Positions 7,619 to 16,095 of a stretch of 64,000 bases of DNA are shown in pieces. The stretch's first letter is position 1; each line of letters begins with the position of its first letter. The DNA comes from Bacteroidales bacterium UBA3844 (GTDB lineage: Bacteria; Bacteroidota; Bacteroidia; Bacteroidales; Paludibacteraceae). The position numbers and the translations under genes were made by a program. The DNA is taken from the NCBI GenBank assembly GCA_002392915.1, contig DGHQ01000044.1, positions 24,589 through 88,588 on the forward strand. Direction: 5' to 3'. The notes under the pieces are model-generated. The model was not told where the DNA came from and did not search any database. It saw only the letters and a list, made by a program, of their open reading frames with translations.

Positions 7619-8563
7619 ATGATAAAAAGTAAGATTTGCGACCTATTGGGTATCAAATATCCAATTATTCAGGGTGGTATGGCATGGGTTGCCGACGCTA
7701 GTTTGGCTGCCGCTGTAAGTAATGCAGGTGGTTTGGGTATCATCACAGGTGCTTGTCCTCCAGACATCGTAAGAGAAGAAATCAGAAAGTGCAAGCAGAT
7801 GACAGACAAGCCTTTCGGCGTTAACATCATGCTGCAGGCTCCAGAGGTAGAGAAAATCGCGCAGATCGTTGTTGAAGAAGGAGTTAAGATACTTACTACA
7901 GGAGCTGGCTCTCCTGCTCCATTCATGGAGATGTGGAAGGCAGCAGGAATCAAGGTCATTCCAGTTGTAGCAAGTGTAGCGTTGGCTCTTCGTATCGAGA
8001 GAATGGGAGTAGACGCAATTATCGCTGAAGGTGCGGAGAGTGGCGGACACACAGGTGAAGCCAACACATTGCCTCTTGTTCCTCAGATTGTAGACGCTGT
8101 CAACGTGCCAGTGATCGCTGCCGGCGGTATCGGCGACGGACGTGGTATGGCAGCCGCATTCATGTTGGGAGCAGAGGCTGTTCAGTGTGGAACATGCTTC
8201 TTGGTGGCAGACGAATGTACTGTACACGAGGTATATAAAGAGAAAGTATTGAAGGCTGGCGACAACGACACAATCGTAACAGGTAAGAAACTTGGTCATC
8301 CAGTACGTACAGTGCGCACTCCATTCTCTAAGAGCTTCGCAAAGATGGAGAACGATCCAAACGTCACTTCAGAAGAATTGCTTCAGTTTGGCGCAGGCTC
8401 ACTTCGCAAGGCCGTTAAAGACGGTAATTTGAAGGAAGGAAGCTTCATGGCAGGAGAGATCGCTGGTATGATCAACGAGAAGAAGTCTTGCAAAGAGATC
8501 GTTGAAGGAATGGCTAACAAGTGTGAAGAACTACTTAAGGCTGCGAACAGCCGTTTGGCTTAA
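7619..8563 (+). CDS. fabK: FabK-type enoyl-[acyl-carrier-protein] reductase (FMN)
   Basis: FMN-dependent TIM-barrel protein of the nitronate-monooxygenase/FabK family, 314 residues. Family features visible are the N-terminal CDLLGIKYPIIQGGMAWV, the glycine-rich AGGLGIITGA, and the flavin-phosphate region VIAAGGIGDGRGMAAAFMLG. FabK reduces trans-2-enoyl-ACP with NAD(P)H in the last step of each elongation cycle, replacing the unrelated FabI. The 2-nitropropane dioxygenase reading of this family cannot be excluded from sequence alone, but the position between fabH and fabF makes FabK much more likely. FabK enzymes are insensitive to triclosan by family knowledge. Confidence 0.88.
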   Translation: MIKSKICDLLGIKYPIIQGGMAWVADASLAAAVSNAGGLGIITGACPPDIVREEIRKCKQMTDKPFGVNIMLQAPEVEKIAQIVVEEGVKILTTGAGSPAPFMEMWKAAGIKVIPVVASVALALRIERMGVDAIIAEGAESGGHTGEANTLPLVPQIVDAVNVPVIAAGGIGDGRGMAAAFMLGAEAVQCGTCFLVADECTVHEVYKEKVLKAGDNDTIVTGKKLGHPVRTVRTPFSKSFAKMENDPNVTSEELLQFGAGSLRKAVKDGNLKEGSFMAGEIAGMINEKKSCKEIVEGMANKCEELLKAANSRLA

Positions 8564-8581
8564 TATAAAAACAGAATTGAA

Positions 8582-9823
8582 ATGAAAAGAGTCGTAATTA
8601 CAGGTATGGGCGTTATTTCGCCTATCGGTAACAATATAGACGCATATTGGGATAGTCTAATTAAAGGTGTTTGCGGAATCGGACCAATCACACAGTATGA
8701 GACTGGAGACCATCCCGTAAAACTAGCTGCAGAGGTGAAAGACTTCAAGGCAGAGGATTTCGGTGTAGACAAGGGTATGGCCCGCAAGTCTGACCGTTTC
8801 GCACAGTTTGCACTTGCAGCAGCCAACCAGGCTATCGCAGATTCTGGTTTGAAGAGCGGTGAGAACATCGCAGCCGACAGATTCGGAACATACATCGGAT
8901 CTGGTATCGGAGGTATGCACGTCTTCACAACAGAGTGTGAGAAACTAATCAATGAGGGAATGAACCGTATTTCCCCTCTATTCATCCCTATGCTAATCGC
9001 CAACATGGCATCAGGACAGGTAGCAATCGCGCACCATCTTGAGGGACCATGTATTCCAGTAGTCACAGCATGTGCAACGTCTACTCACGCAGTAGGTGAG
9101 GCATTCCATGCAATCAAGCACGGTTATGCAGACGCAATCGTAGCAGGAGGTAGTGAGGCTGCAATCAACCCACTTGCAATCGGTGGTTTCGCCAACTCAA
9201 AAGCACTTTCTAAGGCTACAGATCCTAACGAAGCATCACTTCCATTCGATAAGCGTCGCGCAGGATTCGTGATGGGAGAAGGATGTGGTGTCCTAGTTCT
9301 AGAGGAATATGAGCACGCAAAGGCTCGTGGAGCTAAGATCTATGCAGAGGTGACTGGTTACGGCAACACATGTGACGCATATCACTACACAGCTCCAAAA
9401 CCAGACGGAGTGCCTGCAAGCAAGGCAATCAAGTTGGCTCTAGAGGAGTCTAATTTCGACGCTGCAAAAGATTGCCTATACATCAACGCACATGGTACAG
9501 GAACACCTCTTAACGATAAGGGTGAGACTGCAGCATTCAAGCTTGCGTTAGGAGAGGAAGCAGCACGCAAGGCACACATCTCATCAAGCAAGTCGATGAT
9601 GGGACACTGCTTGGGAGCAGCCGGAGCATTGGAGTTGATCGTTTCCGTTCTTACATTGAAGAACGGCATCATTCCTCCAACAATCAACCTTAAGGAGGCA
9701 GATCCAGAGTGTGATCTTAACTACACTCCAAACGTAGCTGTAAAGGCAGACGTCAACATCGCATTCTCAACATCATTGGGATTCGGTGGTCACAACGGTT
9801 GCGTGGCATTGAGAAAGATGTAG
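8582..9823 (+). CDS. fabF: 3-oxoacyl-[acyl-carrier-protein] synthase II
   Basis: Beta-ketoacyl-ACP synthase II, 413 residues, the normal family length. It elongates acyl-ACP chains by condensation with malonyl-ACP. The Cys-His-His catalytic set is intact: Cys164 in VTACATSTH, His304 in NAHGTGTPLND and His342 in MGHCLGAAG. It is the last gene of the fabH-fabK-fabF run and is followed by a strong terminator at 9847. In many Bacteroidetes fabF follows acpP and precedes rnc; neither is seen here, so this may be a second fabF in the genome. That is inference and needs the complete genome. Confidence 0.95.
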   Translation: MKRVVITGMGVISPIGNNIDAYWDSLIKGVCGIGPITQYETGDHPVKLAAEVKDFKAEDFGVDKGMARKSDRFAQFALAAANQAIADSGLKSGENIAADRFGTYIGSGIGGMHVFTTECEKLINEGMNRISPLFIPMLIANMASGQVAIAHHLEGPCIPVVTACATSTHAVGEAFHAIKHGYADAIVAGGSEAAINPLAIGGFANSKALSKATDPNEASLPFDKRRAGFVMGEGCGVLVLEEYEHAKARGAKIYAEVTGYGNTCDAYHYTAPKPDGVPASKAIKLALEESNFDAAKDCLYINAHGTGTPLNDKGETAAFKLALGEEAARKAHISSSKSMMGHCLGAAGALELIVSVLTLKNGIIPPTINLKEADPECDLNYTPNVAVKADVNIAFSTSLGFGGHNGCVALRKM

Positions 9824-9846
9824 TCAACACTTGAAATATACTTGAT

Positions 9847-9875
9847 AAAGGCAGGCTTAACGGTCTGCCTTTTTT
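9847..9875 (+). terminator. Rho-independent terminator of the fab operon
   Basis: Stem AAAGGCAG / CTGCCTTT with a 10-base loop and a T-run, 24 bases after the fabF stop codon. Confidence 0.92.
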
Positions 9876-10085
9876 ATGAAATTATAAATGCGAAATGTTA
9901 ATATATGTGCATCTCCACATTGCTGCTTCCACGGAAAAATTGGTGACATGGTCATGTTTGCCAATGTAGCACCGTCACAAAAGCAAAGGGGATAATAATT
10001 ATTATTTCATTTTTTGTTTTCAAAAAAATTTTATTTATTTTAGCAAAATATTTGTCATGTAAGACTTTTATTTTTCCATTCGGCC
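9876..10085. other. AT-rich intergenic region
   Basis: Between the fab terminator and the promoter of the next gene. Strongly AT-rich; I see no gene and no RNA structure I recognise. A hairpin CATTCGGC-N7-GCCGAGTG lies at its right end (10077-10099). Confidence 0.4.
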
Positions 10086-10115
10086 TTTACAGCCGAGTGA
10101 AAAGTAATATTTTTG
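10086..10115 (+). promoter_or_regulatory. Promoter of small T9SS-tail protein
   Basis: TATTTTTG (10108-10115) matches the Bacteroidetes -7 box, with a poor -33 (TTTA, 10086-10089). The predicted start of transcription is about 25 bases before the ATG at 10147. The hairpin at 10077-10099 overlaps the -33 region and could be an operator or the end of an older transcript. Confidence 0.4.
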
Positions 10116-10146
10116 ACTATTCTTCATTGAACTAAATAAAAAAATT

Positions 10147-10617
10147 ATGATAAAAAGATTAATTACAACCTTATCTTTGATTTGTTTGGCTTTAGGTGCT
10201 TACGCAGAAGCCAAGTATATGACAATCGAAATGGTGAACGGATCCCGGATCTCTTTCCTTTTGGCAGACAATCCAGTCATCACTTACCAAAACGGTAGTC
10301 TTGTGGTCAACAACGATACAAAAACAACCTACTCTTTCGATGATGTTAAAAACTACCACTTCACCGAATCAAACGATTCTGGAGTCGATGCACTTAATGC
10401 AAATGAATTGAGACTTGTTTGGATAGACAACGAGACTATCGAAGTGCAGAATGGACAACCAAACTCAGGCATCGTCATTACAGCTATAAACGGAGTTATG
10501 GCATCACAAACAAAAACTGATGCTGAAGGAAAAGCCACAGTCAAAATACCTAGCAAGGCAGGAGTCTACATAATAACTGTTGGAAGACAGTCATTTAAGT
10601 TCATACGTAAAAATTAA
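10147..10617 (+). CDS. Small secreted protein with T9SS-like C-terminal tail
   Basis: 156 residues. A signal peptide (about 1-20, ending ALGAYA-EA) is followed by a short beta-rich module, YMTIEMVNGSRISF...TYSFDDVKNYHF, similar in pattern to the N-terminal module of the nearby LRR proteins. The C-terminal 70 residues look like a type A sorting domain of the type IX secretion system, ending GVYIITVGRQSFKFIRKN. There is no functional domain between the two, so the protein is little more than export signals plus the module; its role is unknown. Immediately after its stop codon lies an orphan LRR-gene 3' end, suggesting this gene sits at a recombination junction. The C-terminal call is moderately sure; secretion is inference because no T9SS machinery is in the window. 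Confidence 0.75.
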   Translation: MIKRLITTLSLICLALGAYAEAKYMTIEMVNGSRISFLLADNPVITYQNGSLVVNNDTKTTYSFDDVKNYHFTESNDSGVDALNANELRLVWIDNETIEVQNGQPNSGIVITAINGVMASQTKTDAEGKATVKIPSKAGVYIITVGRQSFKFIRKN

Positions 10618-10657
10618 TGCCTTCAACAAACATGAATCTGTGAAATACCTGAGATAA
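10618..10657 (+). pseudogene. Orphan 3' end of a BspA-like LRR gene (second copy)
   Basis: Directly after the stop of the preceding gene the DNA reads, in phase, AFNKHESVKYLR then stop. The intact LRR gene at 10998 ends AFNKCKSVTWLKE, and the DNA agrees closely: TGCCTTCAACAAA is identical, followed by ATCTGTGA. The remnant is the last 13 codons of an LRR gene with no body in front of it. A copy of the LRR terminator follows at 10682. Confidence 0.7.
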
Positions 10658-10681
10658 AGGATTCATAAGATAAAATAAATT

Positions 10682-10711
10682 AAGGGATGGACGACGGTTC
10701 ATCCCTTTTTT
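10682..10711 (+). terminator. Terminator shared by small T9SS-tail gene and LRR remnant
   Basis: Stem AAGGGATG / CATCCCTT with a 10-base loop and T-run, same core as at 2211, 6293 and 12857. Probably now ends transcription from the gene at 10147. Confidence 0.82.
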
Positions 10712-11095
10712 CGTTGATATTTTTTCCAACCGTGGACGAAATGGGGTCAATTCATAATGCATAATGCATAATTGTGGGGAAATCCACACATCTGGGGAAT
10801 CCTCCTCTCGTAAACACACGGACGTGCGTGCCATGGTAATTCGACGGATTGTTTATTTGGAATTTTTGCCGTTGTATAATTTATTCATGATTTTGTAACA
10901 TCGTTATTTTTATTGTCGTATGATTTATTCATAATTTTGCAACAATGTGCCATTTATGGCAGCATTGATATTTGAATTGTAATAGAATTATACAGATATG
11001 GCAAAAAAACTACTTGTATCAATCGTGGCATTTGTATTGTGCGTTACTGTTTTGGCGACGGAGATGATTGTGAAGCAGAGAAACGGAGAGGAGTG
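10684..11095 (+). repeat. Direct repeat, copy 2: leader and signal-peptide region
   Basis: Partner of 2214-2625. The repeat includes the terminator, the leader, promoter, the hairpin TGCCAT-TT-ATGGCA (10948-10961), start codon and signal peptide coding region. Divergence begins about 75 bases into the gene. No gene is seen in 10712-10997. Confidence 0.92.
10913..10939 (+). promoter_or_regulatory. Promoter of BspA-like gene (consensus -7 box)
   Basis: TAATTTTG (10932-10939) is a perfect TAnnTTTG; a TTG lies at 10913-10915. The start codon is at 10998. The matching box in the duplicate at 2462 has C for T in the last triplet. Confidence 0.5.
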
Positions 11096-12833
11096 GAAAA
11101 TCAATGTGGCGGATGTGGAAGAGGTTTTCTTTGAGGAAGACGGTATTCAAGATGATTCTTCTGTGATCGACGCATCAGAAACATTTCTATTATTTAATAT
11201 TTTATCGGACTCCACAGTGGAAGTGACAAGAGACAAAAGTGGTAATTGGAAACCTTCATATCTGGGACATGATTCCATTACTATACCAGAAAAGGTGAGA
11301 ATAGATGGAAACCTATATACGGTGACAAGTATTGGGAAAGATGCTTTTTATAAATGTAGTAGTTTGACAAACATAGATATTCCTGAGCGAGTGACAAGCA
11401 TAGGAGATTATGCATTTGCTAGTTGTAGCAGTTTGAAAAGCATAAATATTCCTGAAAGTGTATCGGACATCGGGGATTTTGCTTTTTTTTATAGCAAAAG
11501 CTTGGAGTCCAAATTATTGATCTACGATAATGGCACAAAATGCTACGGCTGGATAGGGGATAATGAAAAATGCACGGAAGTGATAATCCCTTCAGGAGTC
11601 ACAAGCATCAAAAAATATGCTTTTGAAAGCTGTAGTAATTTGACGAGCGTAATTATTCCAGAAGGAGTAAAAAGCATCGGGGAAGCTGTATTTAAGAGCT
11701 GCAGCAGTTTGACAAACATTAAAATTCCAGAAAGTGTGAAAAGCATCGGGGAAGAGGCATTTAGGAAGTGCAGCAGTTTGACAAGCATTAAAATCCCAGA
11801 GAGTGTGAAAAGCATCGGAATAGACGCTTTTTCTAGTAGCGGTTTGATAAGCATAGATATTCCAGAGGGCGTGACAAGTATCGGAGATGGGGCTTTTTAT
11901 GGATGTAACAGTTTAACGAATATAGAAATCCCAAAGAGTATGACAAGCATTGGAGGACATGCTTTTAAGGGATGCAGCAGTTTGACAAACATTAATATTC
12001 CAGAGAATGTGACAAGTATCGGAATATTTGCATTTGAGGAGTGCAATAGTCTGGAACCAAAATTATTGATCCACGACAATGGTAGAAAATGTTACGGTTG
12101 GATAGGAGATAAAGAAAAATGCACGGAAGTGATAATCCCTTCAGGAGTGACAAGCATCAAGCAAAGTGCCTTTTATAAATGTAGTAGCTTGACAAACATA
12201 GTTATTCCGGAAAGTGTAAAGGAGATTGGAGATTTTGCTTTTCAAGATTGCAGCAGTTTGGCAACCATAAATATTCCCGAGGGAGTTACGAGTATTGGAT
12301 CAAGTGCATTTTCAAGCTGTAACGGTTTGGAGCCAAAATTATTGATCTACGATAATGGGACAAAATGCTATGGCTGGATGGGGGATAGAGAAAAATGCAC
12401 GGAAGTGACAATCCCTTCAGGAGTGACAAGCATCAATGACGGCGCTTTTAGTTATTGTGACAATTTGACAAGGATAGATATCCCTTCGGGAGTGACAAGC
12501 ATCGGAAAATATGCTTTTCAAGAATGCAACAGTTTGACGAGTGTAGATCTTCCTGCAGGGGTGATAACCATTGGAAATTTTGCTTTTTCACGCTGTGGCA
12601 ATTTGACAAACATAAATATCCCAGAGAGTGTGACAAACATCGAAAACTTTGCTTTTGAAAGCTGTAGTAGCTTGACAAGCATAGATATTCCAAAAAATGT
12701 GACAAACATTGGAATTGAGGCTTTTAAATATTGTACAAATCTTGAAGTTGTAATCGATAATTCTAAAGACAACGTAAATGTTGGAAGAGATGCCTTCAAC
12801 AAATGTAAATCTGTGACATGGTTAAAAGAATAA
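10998..12833 (+). CDS. BspA-like leucine-rich repeat surface protein, long
   Basis: Secreted protein of 611 residues, the longest of the four LRR genes. Signal peptide 1-20, identical to that of the 2528 gene, then the shared module MIVKQRNGEEWKINVADVEEV and about twenty LRR_5 repeats of 23 residues. The repeats are broken at three places by a fixed insert of about 40 residues, with the pattern LEPKLLIYDNGTKCYGWIGD then EKCTEVIIPSGVTSI, near residues 170, 350 and 450. The inserts divide the protein into four blocks, which suggests growth by block duplication. It ends NKCKSVTWLKE; its 3' end plus downstream DNA recurs as an orphan at 2162. Function by family: surface adhesion or ligand binding; the partner is unknown. 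Confidence 0.92.
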   Translation: MAKKLLVSIVAFVLCVTVLATEMIVKQRNGEEWKINVADVEEVFFEEDGIQDDSSVIDASETFLLFNILSDSTVEVTRDKSGNWKPSYLGHDSITIPEKVRIDGNLYTVTSIGKDAFYKCSSLTNIDIPERVTSIGDYAFASCSSLKSINIPESVSDIGDFAFFYSKSLESKLLIYDNGTKCYGWIGDNEKCTEVIIPSGVTSIKKYAFESCSNLTSVIIPEGVKSIGEAVFKSCSSLTNIKIPESVKSIGEEAFRKCSSLTSIKIPESVKSIGIDAFSSSGLISIDIPEGVTSIGDGAFYGCNSLTNIEIPKSMTSIGGHAFKGCSSLTNINIPENVTSIGIFAFEECNSLEPKLLIHDNGRKCYGWIGDKEKCTEVIIPSGVTSIKQSAFYKCSSLTNIVIPESVKEIGDFAFQDCSSLATINIPEGVTSIGSSAFSSCNGLEPKLLIYDNGTKCYGWMGDREKCTEVTIPSGVTSINDGAFSYCDNLTRIDIPSGVTSIGKYAFQECNSLTSVDLPAGVITIGNFAFSRCGNLTNINIPESVTNIENFAFESCSSLTSIDIPKNVTNIGIEAFKYCTNLEVVIDNSKDNVNVGRDAFNKCKSVTWLKE

Positions 12834-12856
12834 TCGGTGGCAAATATTAATTTTTG

Positions 12857-12884
12857 AAGGGATGGACGGAAGTTCATCCCTTTT
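12857..12884 (+). terminator. Rho-independent terminator of LRR gene
   Basis: Stem AAGGGATG / CATCCCTT with a 10-base loop (GACGGAAGTT) and T-run, 23 bases past the stop. Fourth copy of the same hairpin. Confidence 0.88.
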
Positions 12885-13050
12885 CATTTTAACATTTAAT
12901 ACATTATTATGCTCAAAAACATTTATCCGCATTGACGATTTTGCCGAAAAGTTAGCTAAATTCGCAAGAATAACATTCATGAAAGACGACATTGAAGACG
13001 TTGCAAGTGAAGAATATCTACAAAAGACTATTAATCAGCGTTGTAAATGA
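12862..13050 (+). CDS. Small unrecognised open frame coupled to the SDR gene
   Basis: The open frame of 62 codons begins inside the terminator, so its first residues cannot be real. The part after about 12920 reads FIRIDDFAEKLAKFARITF and then MKDDIEDVASEEYLQ, which has the composition of a genuine soluble protein. A possible start is the ATG at 12979, giving 23 residues. Its stop overlaps the start of the SDR gene (ATGA). It may be a leader peptide for translational coupling, or the end of a truncated gene whose front was lost at the edge of the LRR array. Weak call. Confidence 0.25.
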   Translation: MDGSSSLFILTFNTLLCSKTFIRIDDFAEKLAKFARITFMKDDIEDVASEEYLQKTINQRCK

Positions 13051-13874
13051 GTAGTAGAGTGAGCATAGTTACTGGTGCGACAGGAAAAATCGGCAAAGTA
13101 GTGGCTGAAGAGATCGCACGACAGGGCAAACATTTGATCATTGCATGCAGAAGTCTGGCTAAATCCAAAGTCCTGCTAGGTGAACTCAAGTCTGCCTACC
13201 CACACAGCACTATCGAATCTATAATGCTTGATCTTGCCGACAAACGCTCCATCAACAAGTTCGCTGAAATAATCGAGCAGAAATGCTACATCGTCAATGA
13301 GCTTGTTTGCAATGCTGGCATATTGTGTCAGTATGAGAGTCAGAGCAAGGAAGAGGTGGATATGTCGATGGCAGTCAACTATCTTGGAAATGTCCGTCTG
13401 ATTGAACGTTTACAGCGATCATTGGCCCACGATGCAAAAATACTGAACATGGTGTCGTCAATACGCTGGGGCACGATATCCGGCGACCCCTTCCACCCGG
13501 AAGAGAAGTTCAACAGATTCCGCAGATACGCAAGTTCCAAACTCGCTCTCTACGCCTACACCCAGCACTTGGCACGCAAGTACGACAACTCAAGCATCTC
13601 CGTCTACGCGGTAGATCCAGGCATCGTCAACACGGTAATGATCACGAAAGGCAAATGGTTTGAAGGTATAGCAGACATATTTCTAAGCCCCTTTATCCGC
13701 ACTCCAGAAAAAGGAGCAGAGACAGCACTCTACTTGCTGACAAACCGTCCACAGACCACAGGAATGGTATACCATGACTGCAAAATAGAACAATTCCCTG
13801 CAGACATGTACACAAAAGAGGAATGGTCGCAATTGTGGGACAACACACAAAAGTATTTAGCAGAAAATCTTTGA
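13047..13874 (+). CDS. Short-chain dehydrogenase/reductase
   Basis: Classical SDR of 275 residues with a Rossmann fold. The NAD(P)-binding motif is TGATGKIGKV (about residues 8-17), followed by NAGI at about 90, the catalytic Ser in MVSSIRW at about 136-139 and the YASSK motif (Tyr about 164, Lys about 168). It resembles retinol dehydrogenase-like SDRs of broad substrate range. The substrate cannot be told from sequence. It begins four bases inside the preceding small frame and is followed after four bases by rpoN, so it may be co-transcribed with it. Confidence 0.88.
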   Translation: MSSRVSIVTGATGKIGKVVAEEIARQGKHLIIACRSLAKSKVLLGELKSAYPHSTIESIMLDLADKRSINKFAEIIEQKCYIVNELVCNAGILCQYESQSKEEVDMSMAVNYLGNVRLIERLQRSLAHDAKILNMVSSIRWGTISGDPFHPEEKFNRFRRYASSKLALYAYTQHLARKYDNSSISVYAVDPGIVNTVMITKGKWFEGIADIFLSPFIRTPEKGAETALYLLTNRPQTTGMVYHDCKIEQFPADMYTKEEWSQLWDNTQKYLAENL

Positions 13875-13878
13875 CACT

Positions 13879-15384
13879 ATGTCAGGTCAGTCGTTAACCA
13901 TACAGCAGCAGCAGCAGCTCAAACTGTCACCTCTACAGATTCAGGTGATGAAACTTCTCACGCAATCCACGCTTGAGTTCAACGAGCGTGTGGAGCAGGA
14001 GATAGAGGAGAACCCTGCACTTGAAGTTGACGACGATTTTGAATATGACCATGATAAAAAATCCGACAAAGATGATTTCGGCGACGACGACAACGAAAAT
14101 CTCGGAGGCGACGACGACAACGGGCTTGATTACGACGATGGAAACAACGACGACTTCACTTTAGGAGATTACGTGAGCTCAGACGATATTCCGTCTTACC
14201 AATATAATGACATGACGGAACAGGAGCAACGCCCAGAGATGAATTATCAGGCAAGCGAGACTGTGCTTGAAGATCTTCGCGCGCAACTCAATCTCCTGCC
14301 GCACATTTCCGAAGACATAAAAAACATAGCTCTCTACGTCATCGGATGCCTTAATCCCAAAGGTTATCTGGAGCGAGACACAGAAACAATTGTCGATGAT
14401 TTCATATTCATAGCGTCGAAAGTAGTGACTGAAGAGCAAGTGGAAGAAGCCATTTCCGTGGTACAGTCACTTGAGCCAGCAGGAGTGGGGGCAAGAAATA
14501 TCCGAGAATGTCTGATTCTCCAGCTCAAAAGAATAGACAATCCTTCGGATGCCGTACTTCTGGCAACAAGAATATTGGAAGAGTGCTATACAGCGATTGA
14601 AGACAAGAGATTCGACAAAATACAGAAAGCTCTTGGCGTGACAGAAGAAGAGGTGCAGGACGCAGTAGCGGAATTGAAAAAACTCAATCCACAGCCATGC
14701 TACACGAGCGACATCCTTATGGACAATTCCGTTATGATTGTCCCGGATTTCAATGTGCACGACGAGGATGGAGAGTTGGTGTTGACACTCAATCAAGCCA
14801 ACACCCCTACCCTTCAGCTCAACAGTCATTACGCCACTGTGCTCGAGGAATATGCCAACAACAGGAAAAACCAGACCCGCGCACAGAAAGACGCCGCCCT
14901 TTTCATCAAGCAGAAAGTCGACGCTGCAAAATGGTTCATTTCCGCAGTACAGCAACGCACAGAAACAATGACCAAGGTGATGACCGCCATAATCAAGCGT
15001 CAGGAAGTATTCTTTAAAACCGGCGACGACGAGGAGCTCAAGCCGATGATAATGAAGACTATCGCCGATGACACAGGTTTTGACATCAGCACCGTCTCAC
15101 GTGTATGCAACAACAAATATGTGCAAACTGATTTTGGAGTATTCCCTCTGAAACACTTCTTCACTGAATCTGTCGAGACCGACCAAGGAGAGGTCCACAG
15201 CATGGCAAAACTGAAGAATTTATTCTTGAAATGCATCGAGGAGGAAGACAAGAGAAAGCCTTTGTCCGACCAACAGATAGTCGACTACATGAAAGAGAAA
15301 GGATTCTCTCTTGCACGACGTACGATCGCCAAATATCGCGATCAACTAGGTATTCCAAAAGCACAATTTAGAAAAGAAATTTAG
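13879..15384 (+). CDS. rpoN: RNA polymerase sigma-54 factor
   Basis: Alternative sigma factor of 501 residues. The N-terminal activator-interacting region is Gln/Leu-rich (SLTIQQQQQLKLSPLQIQVM). It is followed by a very acidic region II (about residues 50-105, with long runs of Asp), the core-binding region III (about 120-310), the DNA-binding helix-turn-helix (about 390-420, DISTVSRVCNNKYV) and the RpoN box ARRTIAKYRDQLGIPKA near 475-491. All diagnostic parts are present. The start ATG lies four bases after the SDR stop. It needs an AAA+ enhancer-binding protein to open promoters; none is encoded in the window. Confidence 0.97.
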   Translation: MSGQSLTIQQQQQLKLSPLQIQVMKLLTQSTLEFNERVEQEIEENPALEVDDDFEYDHDKKSDKDDFGDDDNENLGGDDDNGLDYDDGNNDDFTLGDYVSSDDIPSYQYNDMTEQEQRPEMNYQASETVLEDLRAQLNLLPHISEDIKNIALYVIGCLNPKGYLERDTETIVDDFIFIASKVVTEEQVEEAISVVQSLEPAGVGARNIRECLILQLKRIDNPSDAVLLATRILEECYTAIEDKRFDKIQKALGVTEEEVQDAVAELKKLNPQPCYTSDILMDNSVMIVPDFNVHDEDGELVLTLNQANTPTLQLNSHYATVLEEYANNRKNQTRAQKDAALFIKQKVDAAKWFISAVQQRTETMTKVMTAIIKRQEVFFKTGDDEELKPMIMKTIADDTGFDISTVSRVCNNKYVQTDFGVFPLKHFFTESVETDQGEVHSMAKLKNLFLKCIEEEDKRKPLSDQQIVDYMKEKGFSLARRTIAKYRDQLGIPKAQFRKEI

Positions 15385-15389
15385 AAATA

Positions 15390-16070
15390 ATGGAAGCATA
15401 TATTTCTCCCATTCTAATCAACCTATTTTGGGTTGTCATTATAAGCCTGTCATGGCGTCATAAAATAGCTCGCCATATCGCGCTGATTGGAGGATGGTCA
15501 CAAATCTGTCTGACCATTGCGGAGACCTATTACCCACAATTTTTGCAAATAGCCGTCTACTCAACACTCATCGGATGGGCACTGATTGTAACTTTAATAT
15601 ATTGGGGAGTCTCCAAAATCATGTCGAAAGACAACATGGTAGTCCAGAACATATTCTACAGTTGCGCCATACTGATTTTAGTATTCTTGTTGAATATCAT
15701 TTATGTACCCAAATTCTATCAGCTTGGAGTACTGATGACAGCCATAACATACATAATGCTATCAATTTTAGCTATGGCAAACAAGATGGCGTTCGACAAC
15801 CGAATATATATAAGCAGCACCACAGTAGGGCTTGCCTTTTTGCTTGGGAACACACTACATTTGATGATTGAATGGACAGCGCTTGTATTTTTCTTTGATA
15901 ATATCTTGTATGTTGTAGCATTTTTATTACTTTTGTTAGGTGCATTAGGATTTTTCCTGATGTATTATAGAAAAGTTTCATTCATAAGTTTTGCTTCAGC
16001 TTATGCATTTGGCTTTACAATGGGCTTTTATGGGTACAGCATTATGACAATGATGAATGGATTAATTTAG
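15390..16070 (+). CDS. Polytopic membrane protein of unknown function
   Basis: 226 residues with about seven membrane-spanning helices and hardly any soluble part. It starts five bases after the rpoN stop codon and is probably translated from the same messenger. I do not recognise a family motif: there is no obvious ion-binding or catalytic signature, only scattered Trp and aromatic residues at helix ends. Linkage to rpoN might be positional only. Confidence 0.8.
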   Translation: MEAYISPILINLFWVVIISLSWRHKIARHIALIGGWSQICLTIAETYYPQFLQIAVYSTLIGWALIVTLIYWGVSKIMSKDNMVVQNIFYSCAILILVFLLNIIYVPKFYQLGVLMTAITYIMLSILAMANKMAFDNRIYISSTTVGLAFLLGNTLHLMIEWTALVFFFDNILYVVAFLLLLLGALGFFLMYYRKVSFISFASAYAFGFTMGFYGYSIMTMMNGLI

Positions 16071-16095
16071 TATTTAGTATAGGCATTTAATTATC

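Noticed and set aside
10780..10860. Palindromes and ACACACGGACGTGCGTG in the duplicated leader as possible regulatory RNA
   Set aside because: Both copies are almost identical because of recent duplication, so conservation tells nothing; no known riboswitch pattern is visible.
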